Shown here piece after piece: positions 1 to 11,591 of a stretch of 64,000 nt of DNA (positions within the stretch are counted from its first letter, which is position 1; each line of letters starts with the position of its first letter). The notes under the pieces were generated by a model, which saw nothing but the letters and a program-made list of their open reading frames with translations, was not told the DNA's origin and ran no database searches. The stretch is from the NCBI GenBank assembly GCA_015179125.1, contig WHVA01000260.1, forward strand, positions 62,001 to 126,000, in the 5' to 3' direction. The position numbers and the translations under genes were made by a program. The stretch comes from Gautieria morchelliformis (taxonomy: Eukaryota > Basidiomycota > Agaricomycetes > Gomphales > Gomphaceae).

Positions 1-2268
1 TAGTTTCTCTGCCTCCGCGGTGGCCAATTGCTTTTTCGCAATGGCAAGCAGGCCTTTCTGCTGCCTAACGTCCTTCTTCGCCTTTTCGATACCAGCCTTG
101 AGGACGTCCGTCTCGGCCCCAACCGCCTTCATCTTACGTTGTAAATCTCGAATCTCTTCCTTATCTCTGAGAACGGAACCTTCTACTTCTGCCTTTTCTA
201 CTTTCGTGGCGCTGAGCTCGCTCTCAGCACTGATGAGTTCTCCTCGGGTCTTCTGGATATCAGACCTCTGTGTGGCCAGTCTTTCGCAAAGATTAGCCAG
301 ATGTCGCGACTCGGTTTCGATGGATGCTCTGGCGGAGGAGAGTTGTGTTTGAAGCTGCGACAATTCCGCCGCGTGCTGGGTGACTGTCTGCTCCGTGGAA
401 ACCTTGTCAGTTCGAGTAGTTTCGAGCGAGCGAGTCGTGGAAGCAAGTTGGTTCCGCAAGTTTCCTATTTCTGCAGAATTGTCGGGAAGAGATTCTGGTC
501 TGGAAGCCTCGTCATCATCATCACCGAGAAGGTCCTTATTAGCAGCTGAGGGTATATACCGTTAGGACATCATAGACATAAGCCAAATGTTTTTCTAACC
601 TGGGCTAAATACAGAAGACTCTTGACTCTGGACAAGTGGCGGGACCACGCCTGGGTATGACGGAGAGGACGCGCCCTTGCCAAGGCTGTGGCCAAACGCG
701 GACGACGGCGGATGAATTCCCGTGCTTCCACCCGTTTGCTCAGGCTGCAAGGCTGAGCCGGAAGGTAGATCATCTAGGAGCAGATCGAACTGAGGTTCAT
801 TCATTGCTGGCGTAGTAGACGTCCTCATAGAGGGGGGGACAAGCAACAGTGGCAAAGTCGAGGGAATTTCGTTACCGGCTAGCCTCGAATTGATGATATG
901 CATAGCTACCGCAAAGCCTTCACGTGTCAGATGGCCATCATTGCCGAGATCTGCGAGGTCCCTACACCAATTGTCAAGGTATCTGACGGAGTCTAGAGTA
1001 AAACTAACCATATTTGTGCCAGTTCAGTCCCTGGTAATTTCGACTCTAGCATGAAAGGTACTGCTACCTCACCCTCAATGTAGCCTCGGTGTTGAGAATC
1101 TAGCCCATCGAAGAATTTATCTGAAGAGAGTTTCTCCTCAGGTGAAATACCCCATGGTTGACTAGATGGCTTTGTAGTGATGGGTGGTGAGACAGATGAT
1201 CTCGTAAAGCCATACGTGGATTGACGTGTTGGTGTTTGAGGTGGTTGCTGGCCAGTGTGCTGCGGCTTGATGGTGTTCGATCCCAGGGCCGCTGTCCCAG
1301 AGCCTGTGTACTGCCGAGGAATCTGAAAAACACTGTGATGTGGGGAGCTCAGTGCTGACGCACTACCGCCCGTCGCGTGACTGACAACCGTGGCATTCGC
1401 GTCTAAACTCTGAGCTGCTTGGTCGCATACCCATTTAGGAAGACTAGATGGAAGGACAAGGGAAGGGGAAGACATAGCGGCTTGAATAAGATACATTCCG
1501 ATAGTAAAATCTGTGCTATCGAGAGCTCCTCGCGTTTTAGTGTCCGCCAGAGTCCTAATGGACAGAAACATAAGGGTCAAATCAATCCAAATCAGCACAT
1601 GAGGGAAAGGTACCAGATGTGCGACAATTTGTCATAAGAGAGTTTGGACTTGACGAACACATCCCGCGACTTTTCACCTTGAGCATAACGTGTCCATCCC
1701 TGAACTTGTTCTAGAGAGCAAGCATTATCAACGTACCACTGAGCAATCCATTGACGGGACCGCATCCAATAAATAGTTTAAAAAATTTAGTTTTATCTTG
1801 CTGGGTTAATGGAGGGAGTGTAGAGCTGGCGGCTGAAGGAATGGCTCGTAGAGCAGGACTGGATGGCGGTGGAGGTCTAGCTGCAACAGGCTGAGATACG
1901 CCGTCGATATGTGCAAGTGGACCGGCTATGTTTCAAACAGGACATTAGCAAGAGGAAAGTTCATCAAGACCTTGGCATCATGACTGACGTTTATCCAATA
2001 AAGATTCAGTAACGGGTTCGCCCTTCTGGGCGTGACCAATGAGCCTCAAGGCTATAGCAACTCCCTTCTTTGTGAGGAAACCATTGTTATCCTTGTCTGC
2101 AATACCCCAAATTTCACCAAGGACAACGTGCGATAGATTCGCACCGGAGAGAACCTTGACAGCAGTGTCGCCAGTCACAATACCAAGGTTCTGAGGGTCT
2201 GCAAGAGTAAAGATTTGGGAAGTGAGGGCAGTTTCACCAGGAGTTGGACTAAAGGTCGACATGGCCAA
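1..2268 (-). CDS. EDE1: EDE1-like EH-domain endocytic scaffold, 3' end outside window
   Basis: Early-acting scaffold of clathrin-mediated endocytosis; EH domains bind Asn-Pro-Phe peptides of endocytic adaptors at the plasma membrane. Three EH domains can be read on the minus strand. EH1 lies at about 2266-1980, with a DKDNNG calcium-type loop. EH2 is spread over exons at about 1800-1475. EH3 is at about 1140-880; its IWDLADLGNDG core forms only after removing an intron whose donor is near 1010. A Pro/Ser/Thr-rich linker follows, then from 545 to base 1 a long heptad-like coiled coil rich in Leu, Glu, Lys and Gln. A clean 54 bp intron lies at 546-599 (GTTAG donor, CTAAC branch, CAG acceptor). 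Three N-terminal EH domains plus a coiled coil is the fungal Ede1/Eps15 layout. The reading frame is still open at base 1, so any C-terminal UBA domain is outside the window. Pan1-type proteins are less likely because they have two EH domains. Confidence 0.88.
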
Positions 2269-2616
2269 CGCAAAGTCGGTTAACGTGAGTAAGTTATGCT
2301 GGGATTCTGAGGCGGCCTAATGCCGGTTGATTGGCGCCCACCTACACTCGTTCACTCAGATAAAATCTACGCTTACATAAGTACTGCAGCTTATATCTTG
2401 TTCTAGCTTGCGATGGATATTGAATACCGGCTTTTCACCATATTTGATGTGCTCAGTGTTATAATCGTTTTGGACCCATATACTTATAATTTGGCCTTGG
2501 CAACTTTGTGGATCATGCTCAGTCGGACGTGGGATCAGGTGTGTCCTGCACTACACATCCTGGCCATCAGTGTAACGTAGCCTGTTCCAAAAAGGTTTAT
2601 TCCTTCCAAGCTGACT
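2269..2616. other. Spacer between RAD57-like 3' end and EDE1-like promoter
   Basis: 348 bp between two minus-strand genes. It should hold the 3' UTR of the recombinase gene and the promoter of the EDE1-like gene. I see no ORF, repeat or RNA gene here, and no strong TATA box close to the EDE1-like start at 2268. Confidence 0.5.
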
Positions 2617-3657
2617 TCATACCTTGTCGCTGACGGTGGTTATCCCCGAACGTAGGATAATGAAATCAGCTGAATCTGGAGGTGAGAAAGAAGAAAATAT
2701 GACAGAGATCCGACGAATCAGTACCGCTTCCGAATCCTTCGGCTGCTCACTATCGACTGTGCCATTCCTCGGTCGCTTACTGTCCCTTGAACATAACAAG
2801 TGTCTACGGCGACCTGTCCGGGTCATCAATACTCGAAGTCCCACTTGGCTGGCCCAGACCAGTCCCAAACCAGCCTCTCTATAACCTTCACTGGGAAGGC
2901 TGTCGCCTCTAGAGAACCAACGAGATTGCTCGGAGTAAAGCATCTGATCGACCCCGGGGCTTTGGGATGGATTGAGTGAGGATGAGTCAACCCGTTCGAA
3001 GACCGAGTTCACCTCGTTGATCACTAAAACTACGAGATGATACGTGCTTGCGAGGTGATGGAGCATCAATGCAACGTCATTGAGCTCTCGTGACCGCTCA
3101 AACAACGTTTTAGAGGTCGTTTTAGTGTTGGTGCGAAACAAGGCGCTTATAGAATCCAGGACAAGAAGGTGCAACGGGTGAGACGATGGTGTACTGGAGA
3201 GTTTTTGTATTAGGCCGGGTATTGCTCGGGAAAGTATGTGTCGAAGCTCTGGGATCGAAGACGTGGAACGCGTATGAACGTTTTCCAGGTTGCAGGTGCC
3301 CGGTGCCACGAGTTCGTGTTCTTGAACCATCTCGAACAAGCGAGATGTAGGAAGAACTCCATTTGTGGTCAGATAACAGGCTGAGCCTGAAAGACCGCCT
3401 TTGTCAATAGGCAGTTGGACCAGCAGAGATACTTGGAGAGCAAACTGCGTCTTTCCTGATGCGCTAGTCACTCGCAGGACTGTAAGCATTTTATAACTTT
3501 TCAATACTTCCACAGCGAACCTTTCTCCTACAAGCTCTGTAATTACCCCGGGCCTGAGTCCACCACGTAACATTTCGTCTAAACGAACATCCCCCGTAGT
3601 AATTGTTCCCTTTAGTTTGAGTGCTGCTTGTCGGACAGAACAGTACGACGGAGACAT
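2617..3657 (-). CDS. RAD57: RAD57/XRCC3-type RecA-family recombination mediator
   Basis: Rad51 paralogue that assists Rad51 filament assembly in homologous recombination in the nucleus. The ORF is open for 346 codons, but the P-loop is interrupted by a 57 bp in-frame intron at 3464-3520 (GTTCGC donor, CTAG acceptor). Removing it gives about 327 residues and a perfect Walker A, GESASGKTQ. The Walker B strand reads LLVLDSISALFR, and the motif ACYLTT..LPTSRL after the P-loop is typical of the Rad57/XRCC3 branch. XRCC3 and Rad57 are regarded as counterparts, so the yeast symbol is used; another Rad51 paralogue is possible. It faces the uridine phosphorylase gene across 189 bp, so the promoter is probably shared. 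The PKDSEA segment near the C terminus is polar and probably disordered. Confidence 0.82.
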   Translation of the reverse strand: MSPSYCSVRQAALKLKGTITTGDVRLDEMLRGGLRPGVITELVGERFAVEVLKSYKMLTVLRVTSASGKTQFALQVSLLVQLPIDKGGLSGSACYLTTNGVLPTSRLFEMVQEHELVAPGTCNLENVHTRSTSSIPELRHILSRAIPGLIQKLSSTPSSHPLHLLVLDSISALFRTNTKTTSKTLFERSRELNDVALMLHHLASTYHLVVLVINEVNSVFERVDSSSLNPSQSPGVDQMLYSEQSRWFSRGDSLPSEGYREAGLGLVWASQVGLRVLMTRTGRRRHLLCSRDSKRPRNGTVDSEQPKDSEAVLIRRISVIFSSFSPPDSADFIILRSGITTVSDKV

Positions 3658-3846
3658 AAGTGCGCAGTTGCAGGCGTTCGACTAGTCTTCAGCTACGCGT
3701 AACGGCCCATAGGCGAACAGAGAGTGTGTGTAAATTATAGTCGACGCACCCCCGGTAGTATAAGGGAGAACGGTGAGGCGAAGAGATCGCAACACTTGAG
3801 GCGCCCTTTCGTTCGCGGCGCCTATACACATCCTGCAAGACGAACC
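3658..3846. promoter_or_regulatory. Divergent promoter, recombinase / uridine phosphorylase
   Basis: 189 bp lie between the minus-strand start at 3657 and the plus-strand start at 3847. Both 5' UTRs and promoters must fit here. No factor site is claimed. Confidence 0.5.
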
Positions 3847-5320
3847 ATGAAGGACACCCACGCAGACGCAAGTGAGCGTTCAAGGCCTCCCGAGTACCCT
3901 TAAAATTCATATTGCCATGCTCGCCAGATTTTCCGAGAACAGCTGAAGGACGAGTTTACCACCTTGGTGTGAGGACAGGCGAAGTAGCCAACCGCATCGT
4001 GAGCCATCATCTAGACATGCTCGGTTACCGACATAGCTAACCGTATTTTAGATTACAGTAGGTCCACCTTCGCGCGCAAGGAGCCTCGCTACTCTGCTGT
4101 CTGTCGAGCCTCCACCATTTGTCCTAGAGTCGGAACGGGGCTTCCTCACCATTACCGGTTTGTATGATGGCATTCCCATCAGCATAGTTGCCGCTGGTAT
4201 GGGGGCTTCAAATGTTGACTTTTTTGTAAGAGAGGCGAGGGAGTGTATCACTGGGGACATGGTAATTGTACGGTATGTATCTGCGTTTTTCACATAAAAT
4301 CTATCACATCGAACCCCTTGTAAGTCTCGGCTCGTGCGGCGGGCTTCTAGAATCACTCCCTGTCGGGTCTATTGTTGTGCCAAGAGCAAGCGTCTCGGTG
4401 ACTCGGAATTGTGATTTCGACTTTGCTGATCAACAGGCATCTGATCAAGATGCGTACCGGGTCAGTAAACCGGTAAGCGAACCAGATAAACAACTTTCGG
4501 TCATATGACAGTCTTTCGCCCAAGCCAGGTACTCGCCGACGCTCAACTACATGACGCTGTAAGAGTCGTCAGTAATGTCCCAATACTTGTCTAATATGAC
4601 ACCAGATACTGTCCACACTTATGACGTCCCAATCAACCCGACCTAACACGCAGGTTCGTGGAGATGTCGTAAATGCCTCGGCAGACAGGTACCATCGCAA
4701 GCAAGTACCACTCACTGCTGTCAAGCTCACACAAGCGCAGTTTTTACAGCTCACAGGGTCGACAAACTTCTTTCCCGGACCATAATTCAGGTCTACTAGA
4801 TAATCTTCTAAGGCAGGTAGATGGACTTGCATCGCTTGAGGTATGATGTTCTCTGCCTGTTCGATCTTTCTATTTAATTATAGGCAGATGGAAACGTTCC
4901 ACATTTTCCATCTTGCTGCCAGTTGGTCCAGAAACTCCTCGTCGTGTCCCGAAGCCCCGTCCCCAGTTGAAGCTGCCGGTTCTTTGGTCCCTCCCGTTCA
5001 CCACCTTCCTGTCGCGCCAAGCGTCACAGCGGCACATAGGAAGTCAACTCACACGGAGCATAGGCATGCAACAGACTCTCAGATCCGGGCTGCCTCGGTT
5101 CAAATGATTTTTGCAGCACGTTTGTCGCAGGACTTTATTACTCCAGACCACGTTGGCGAGATGGAAAGCTGGACGGGGAAGGCCGTGTTACAAGCGTTGA
5201 CCAAGTTCGACATTGAACCATTGGTTGGAGTACATATTGTCCTGCGACATATAGGAAACCTAAACCATCTCGTTGCAGAAACTCCACCCGGAGGAGGGTA
5301 GCGTATGGGAGCTTAAATAA
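3847..5320 (+). CDS. Uridine phosphorylase (PNP_UDP_1 family), multi-exon
   Basis: Cytosolic phosphorolysis of uridine to uracil and ribose-1-phosphate in pyrimidine salvage. No single ORF shows the gene; it appears once introns are removed. Exon 1 (ATG 3847) encodes MKDTHADA. A 56 bp intron at 3872-3927 (GTGAGC..CAG) joins it to NFPRTAEGRVYHLGVRTGEVANRI. Further exons give ITVGPPSRA, ESERGFLTITGLYDG and MVIVRLGSCGGL, the last being the phosphate/nucleoside-binding motif, rebuilt across an intron beginning near 4273. Later exons give TRNCDFDF, DVVNASAD, FYSSQGRQTSFPDHN, METFHIFHLAASW, IRAASVQMIFAARLSQDFITP and finally LHPEEGSVWELK before TAA at 5318-5320. The METFHxFHLA motif belongs to uridine phosphorylases more than to purine nucleoside phosphorylases. 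At least eight exons are needed. Substrate choice (uridine against other nucleosides) is inferred. Confidence 0.85.
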
Positions 5321-5782
5321 GACGCTCCCTACCTCAATTTTCCCTTTGAGGTAATCCTGCCGCGCCTTTGGGCTGTCGCTTGCGTTACAAACTTATTCGC
5401 ACCCATCTCTTGGAATCTCCCACACGAGATTCGTCCCTAGAACCACCATAAGGCTGTAGGCTTTGCGATATGCACAACATGGCATCTAACCGTCTAATTT
5501 AAATGGCAGGGATGCTCGCTGTCAAGTCATACATACGTAGAGCTACATAGTGCCTGAAAACCCCTTGCTGTAATGACAATGATTAATTATATCGCTCAGG
5601 CCTCTCATGAAGCGTTTTGCAAACATGCATGTAAGGAGTCCCGGGTTGAATGCGCAGCGAGAGAGAGCCAGATGAACGACTACATATATATATATACAGA
5701 AAATACTTATGCATGAATTATACATGATCCGTCTCGAGACGGAATCGGGGAATAGTAGATACGGGTCATGAACACACCGGAC
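5321..5782. other. Convergent 3' spacer
   Basis: 462 bp between the uridine phosphorylase stop at 5320 and the myosin stop at 5783-5785, both genes pointing inwards. It should contain two 3' UTRs. A short TATATATATA run lies near 5685-5695. No gene or repeat is seen. Confidence 0.5.
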
Positions 5783-8700
5783 TCACGAGACCAGCGCAGC
5801 AAGTCTCCGTAGATGCCCTACATTTAAATAGGCAGGGACGTATGTCTCCAGACCGCTGACTTCTCGTGGCAGAGGCAATTCATAAGGTCCAACCTCCTCG
5901 CTTTCTGGCGAAAGAAGTAGATGATCATTGCGGTCATTGGGAACCACTCTCGATGCCACAACTCGAAGGATTTCAGGCGAGATGGGATTCTACTCAAGAA
6001 GATTCATTAACGCAGACCAACAACTATAGAGGAAACGCACCTCGTAATCAGCGACAAAGTAGTTCGTGCACATTCGCTGAATCTGCGAGGGACTTAGCAT
6101 CCAGCAGACGTCATAAATAATTTCGATGTCTTGAGCGGTTGCCTGCAGAGTTCAAAGGAGGTTTGTATTGACTATACAATATATCAGAGTGCGCCGAACC
6201 TTCTTTAACTGTAGGAGCTTAGTGGCCTGCATCAAATGTTCAAGTTGCAACGTCCCCTCGGGCATCCCGTGCGATTTACACCATTCTTCGATACGGGTGA
6301 TATTGTACTGAATCTGCATAGCTAAGCGGCAAGTTATTACCTGCGTTGAAAGATGGTAAAGTATCCTACCTCGCTTCCAGGAACAGAAATTGCGTCGCAT
6401 TAATAGGTCATTGAATGAGGTAACACCTACGAGCTTCAGAAGCTCAGTCACCACCTGTTGAACCACCGATTCTTCAACATAGTACGTCTTCATGCTTCTC
6501 CAAACTTTGTTAAGCAGGTTGAGGACGTCATCCATGCTATAGGCAGGTTGTGTATTGGCATTGAGCAGTCGGTTAAACAATCGACCTCCCCCGTCACTCG
6601 TGGTAAACCCAGGCAAAGATTGACTCTCGACCAAAGCAGGGATCACCATCTTCGCCAGGCGCTTCTTGGTCTCGACCATCCACGTATGATAGATGTTATA
6701 TTCTAAGCTGTCAAGGTCATGCTTGACGATCGAAACCAATCGTTCGTAGTCACCCCAGTCAAACTCGCGACCATGGGGTTCACCACCGGGGCCTATACCT
6801 TGAAGCATATCGCTTTCTGCTAGGCAGATAAACGACAGCATTTCATGTACATTAGATAACCAGAAGACTCCAGGGACAACAGCATCCTCGCCAGAGAAAG
6901 ACTGTCAGATGTATGAGATTGTTGCGGCAGACAACATACATCGTTAACGCACCATTACGTGAGCCTGAATAGCTTGCATAACATTCGCCAAAAATCTTTC
7001 ACTCTCAGCGATGAGTCCATACTTCCACATTTCATTCGTGGTTAAACTGATCAAATTCGCTGGGAAAAGTATTTCCTTTGCTGCCAGGGTATTCTGCGAG
7101 CTGGGGGCCGGTATTTTCAAGCCTCTGATGAGGCCATCCAGGATATCCTCATCCAGATGTTTCGCGTCTTCCAGAAGTTTTAACTTCTCCTCAGCTGGAT
7201 CATCATATATATCCGTCAGGCCGTTAGTCCGGAATCGAGAGAGGTTATCTTGGCCATTGTATGCCAAAGAAACAGCGCGGGGATCTCGCAATTGGTTTCG
7301 TTTGACAGACACCATGGCATCATCGGTCCCATCACGTCCACCACCACTCTCGGGATCTATTCCAAAGCCACCGGCTAAGCTATGTCTTCGCTGATGACGT
7401 TTGCCAGGAGGCGCGGCCAGCGTGGTACCGTTGGGCAGGCCATTTTCTGAACGTAATGCAGGGACAAAAGTGGGTGAAATGGGCTCGGCGCGACCGCCGC
7501 GTGTCAGGGCATTAAGTGCGTTGGCACGATTGAGTTGTTCCCGGAGGTTGCTAACTTCGTTCTTTAGTGTGGCCACGACAGAACCGTCCTCGTCTATGCG
7601 ACTCTGACTCATCTCAGCGTTACGGTGCCGCTGGCTGAGTTCCTGCGCCTGACGGTTCAGATCATCCGTAAGCTTTTGGATGATGTCCTCCTTTTCCGTG
7701 ACTCTGACAAGCGCGTCCTCTAGTCTCTGTTCCACATCCCTCTTGGCCTGTAGTAACTCCTCCCGTTGGGCGACTTCAGCCTGTGCAGACTGCAACTCGG
7801 ATTGCAAATGCCTTCCCCGTGCATCTGTCTCCTCGTGTTTGGTCATCCAGCTGCTTAACTGTTGTTGCAGATCCAAGAACTTGGTTTGCAGGTCTTTCTT
7901 CTCAGCAGTACGCGTCTGCAATGTCTGTGTAAGCTCGACGACTTTGTTCTCAAGCTTGTACGAAATCTCCTTAAACTTGGAGACTGAGCGAGCTTCAGCT
8001 TTCAGAGCCTTCAGTTCTTTGCGGGCGAGCCGGCGGCGCATACAAGACTGGATATAGACAACCATCTGAACATCGTGATGCAAGTGTCTCCGTGCGAGAC
8101 TGGCAAAGATGAAAGTAAGCATGAGACGAATAGGGAGACTATCACATACACTCCACGGAAAAGAGTCTGCAAATCTGTCGCCGCAGAAGTAATTCGTGAT
8201 TCTCGAAAGGCAATCCGCGCATGCATACCCCGGATGCCTGGATAATGAGTATTCAACATTCAGTGAGCTGATTCAAGTAAATATAATACTAACGGCTTTG
8301 CAATCCAACGATAGCACGACGGACTTCCAGGAATTGTTGTCTCTGGACATAACATCGGGCCGCTTTTTGGAGCCGTCGAGCAGCAACTTCTCGCCTAATT
8401 CTCGTCACCAGGATCTTGGCCATTACTCCACGCCACCACGTCTGAATGATGATCGCCGCTTGCCTCAGCTCTTGATATCTCTTCATTGCCATGCGTCTTC
8501 GCATGTTTTTCTGAACGATGGTCACTAGTGCATTGAGACGTTCCGAGCGTAGAGACTCCATAGCAGCAAGCATTCCAGCACGAAAAAAAATCTTAGTGAG
8601 ACCAGACTGATATTTGTCCTCATCCGATATTGTTTTCTGAAGTATCAGGTCACAGAGAGGCTTGATTTCCAAGTTCTTGATCATGGGCGCCCAGCTCGTG

Positions 8701-11499
8701 GAACTGACGAGCATGTAATATCTGAGACGTTGGGAATCAGAATAGTTAATCTACAACATAATTTCAACGTGCCTCTCAACAAATTCTTCGTACGTCCATC
8801 GGGATGGATATCCAGCACAGCTGATTCGAATGGTTTCAAGAACACCACAGGCTCTCAGCTGACCTAGAACTTGCTGTGGAGCGAATTCCCATGCTCGTTT
8901 ATGCTCGTTGGGCTTGATGCAACGAATGTAATGTACGTTAGTGACGCCAAGGGTCTCCATTAGGTTGGCTAGTGAACCCTTGAAGATCGAGCCAAGAGTT
9001 GGTTTTTTCGCTACTGCGCCTGGACGTCTGGGTCCAGCTCCGCTTGGCCCAGTGCTGCTAGAAACCAGCGAGGAGCGTCCTGGATCAGGGATGATAGAAG
9101 ATCTGCGAGAACTACCGCTCCCCGAGTCTGAAAAGGCGGGAGAAGTCGGATTTGGGGATTCGGCGGGCTTTGCTGAGGCAAGAGCAGCGTCAAGAACTTC
9201 CTTCAGGAACTTATTTTTAGTGGAAGCTAGAAGCGCGAGATGCTCATCCGGCACTGTATCCCTATTCTTTTCAATGAAGCCATCGGCTTGATATGTGACG
9301 TCGACGGCGTAATGAGCGATCGTGAATGCAGTGTTACCAAACCTAGGCTTCTTAAAGACGTCCTTGTTGTCGGGTTTGTCAAGTTGATTGTGAAGTTTTT
9401 GAAGAAAAGAGGCGTCGGTCCCTGATGGCAGCCGGGATTCTTCGTCAAGCAAGGCCAAAACGCCAAGCCTGCCTTCTATCAAATTAATGCAGGGTTGGTT
9501 GTCAGAGAAATCGATGAATTTCCACTTGATCTGTTCGCGAACATATTCTTCCTGCTCGAGCTTGAATACATGCGCATTGAACTACCAGATATGAATTAGT
9601 TGGCTGGGTGCATGCGCCTCTGGTCAGAAATACCTCTTGTTGCAATTTCTCGTTGGCATAATTGATGCAGAATTGCTCGAAACTGATCATAGGTGAATGG
9701 GATGTGACAACCAACTTGGTGAATACAAATACCTGTTCTTTTGGAAGTGCTCGAATCTGCCTCGATGTTAGTTATATAGAAACTATATCTTCAAATACTG
9801 ACCCGTATATATCGCTGTGACAGGCATGTTGAAGCTGAGCTCATATATTGAGATATTAGAAAAACGTACAGTACACCAATGAACATTTCTGCACGGTTCG
9901 CTGCTTCCCCTCCCTCACCAGCCAAACTCTCGTTCACGATGGCAACAAGCCATTCGAATAAGCACGCATAGATAAACTTGGCCACGCTGTCACGGACGAT
10001 AGTAGCTTGTGAGCCGCTCAAGGCTGTGACAATCTTCTCGGATCGAGTGGTGATTTGTTTCTTGATCGTCCATTTTTTGAATTCGGCGACAGAGATGCCC
10101 AGAAACCGCGTTGCTAACAGCATCGCGGGTTCGGTGTCGTCTAACACGGCATCATTCCGCAATTGAGAGATCTTTATGTTACCAAGGTGTAACAGCGCGG
10201 CCAAAAGCTTGAATACAGCCCATTGCTTTTCCACACTGATTCCAACCGTGGATAGTGCCCGTTGTGTGTTCCGAAATTCTTCGGCATCATCGACGTTGGG
10301 AATTGGAGTCGAACTAGGACCGCCTTGCTTCAGGTAGAAAAACTTGGTAATGTCGGTGTCTAGACCCAAGTCTTTCCGTTCCTTGAGGGGAGCACCTGCG
10401 CAGAGTTGATAAAATATGTGGTAGTTACGCTCAATCTCGGGCTGGAAGACGAGCCGAGAGCGCTCTAGCAGATACGTGCGTATGCGCCCGCCAACAATCT
10501 CTTGTTTCCCATCAAAGAGAATCTATAGCTTGATAAGTAGACGCATAGTCCACCCCGATAGAGCGTACCTGAATGTATTTTCCGAATCTGGAGGAGTTAT
10601 CGTTGCGAGTGGTTTTAGCGTTACCGAATGCCTCTAAGATGGGATTGGTCGCAAGAATTTGCTGTTCGACTTCGCTTGACTCGTCCAAAGATATTTTGGT
10701 GCGAGATTTTCCACTCGCATTAGGAGGGTTAACAGAGGCCAGAAATCGCATGATCAGCTTGGCCTACAGAAATGTGTTAACAGCCTAATGGAAGCAGGTG
10801 CCTAGCGTACCGATTCTGTTTTCCCAGCCCCACTGTCAATTAAAAGCATGATGATTTGAAACTGAGTAGAAACTAGGCAGGGACCGCCCACCTTTCACCG
10901 GAAACAATGATGGTCTGGCCTTGGCCTTCACTAGACATGGCTGTATACGCGTCTTCAGCGATAGCAAAAAGATGGGGTTCTAGTTCTCCTTTGCGACGGC
11001 CACTATAGGCCTGTATGATTTCCGGGCCGTACAGTGTAACTCGTTGAAAGGGGTTCATGGCGATGAGAACAATTCCACTATAGGTATATATACTGTGCTG
11101 GGCATATCGATTACGAATGGTATGCAACACTGTACAAGGGATGAGACGCATGACAGTGTGTGCATAAATGCTGCACACCTGAAGGTTCATTCAAATGGGA
11201 CAGAGTCGCCAAGTCGTCTGCTGTTTCTAGGAGGGGAGGATTCCGTAATGGAGGGAGACCGTCCTTTGCATCCTTGATATCCTTTCCGGTGGTATCTATA
11301 GTAATTTCCTGAATACGCGTTTAGTGAATGGGCCAGCTGAACATAACATGTAACATACCTTGCCTCGGTCATCAGTAAACTGTAGCTTGATGGCATCCTC
11401 TGTACCTCTTGCAACGATGGTACACTCAGCAGAAATCCAGCCAAGTTCTTTGTCCGGAAACCATACGCGTGTTCCCTTCGAGTACACATTATCTGCCAT
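5783..11499 (-). CDS. MYO2: Class V myosin heavy chain
   Basis: Actin-based motor carrying secretory vesicles and organelles along actin cables in growing hyphae. Order on the minus strand: N-terminal SH3-like fold ([14 protein letters not shown]) from ATG 11499; motor domain from about 11190 to 8750; IQ repeats from about 8600 to 8040; coiled coil around 8000-7400; globular Dil cargo-binding tail from about 6840 to the stop. The P-loop [10 protein letters not shown] is split by an intron near 10830-10895. Switch II (LDIYGFEHF) is rebuilt through a 12 nt exon at 9803-9814. After the large tail exon, two small exons give [20 protein letters not shown] and [15 protein letters not shown], ending at TGA 5783-5785, so the gene extends past the long ORF ending at 6152. 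Motor plus Dil tail matches fungal Myo2/Myo4. It shares a 92 bp divergent promoter with COG4. Confidence 0.93.
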
Positions 11500-11591
11500 A
11501 AGTAAAGGAGGAAGGAAACTCGCTTAAATATTTGAAACTGCGCTGTGCCTAGACGCTGATTCTAAAACTTTTTTTCTTTATTACAGTACTT
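11500..11591. promoter_or_regulatory. 92 bp divergent promoter, myosin V / COG4
   Basis: Only 92 bp separate the two start codons (11499 minus, 11592 plus). It includes an AT-rich run at 11565-11580 (CTTTTTTTCTTTA) and ATTTGAAA near 11528. Both 5' UTRs and core promoters must fit in this space, or one must lie inside the neighbouring gene. Confidence 0.5.

Noticed and set aside
20..549. Plus-strand ORFs opposite the EDE1-like coiled coil
   Set aside because: The minus strand has a clean heptad-like coiled coil with a well-formed intron; the plus readings are low-complexity antisense.
5640..5725. Small ORF near the TATATA run in the convergent spacer
   Set aside because: It is short, low in complexity and sits between two 3' ends; no splice or start context supports it.
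5866..6120. Plus-strand ORF starting [13 protein letters not shown]
   Set aside because: The minus strand here encodes the last two exons of the myosin V tail ([15 protein letters not shown] and [15 protein letters not shown]), so the ORF is a shadow.
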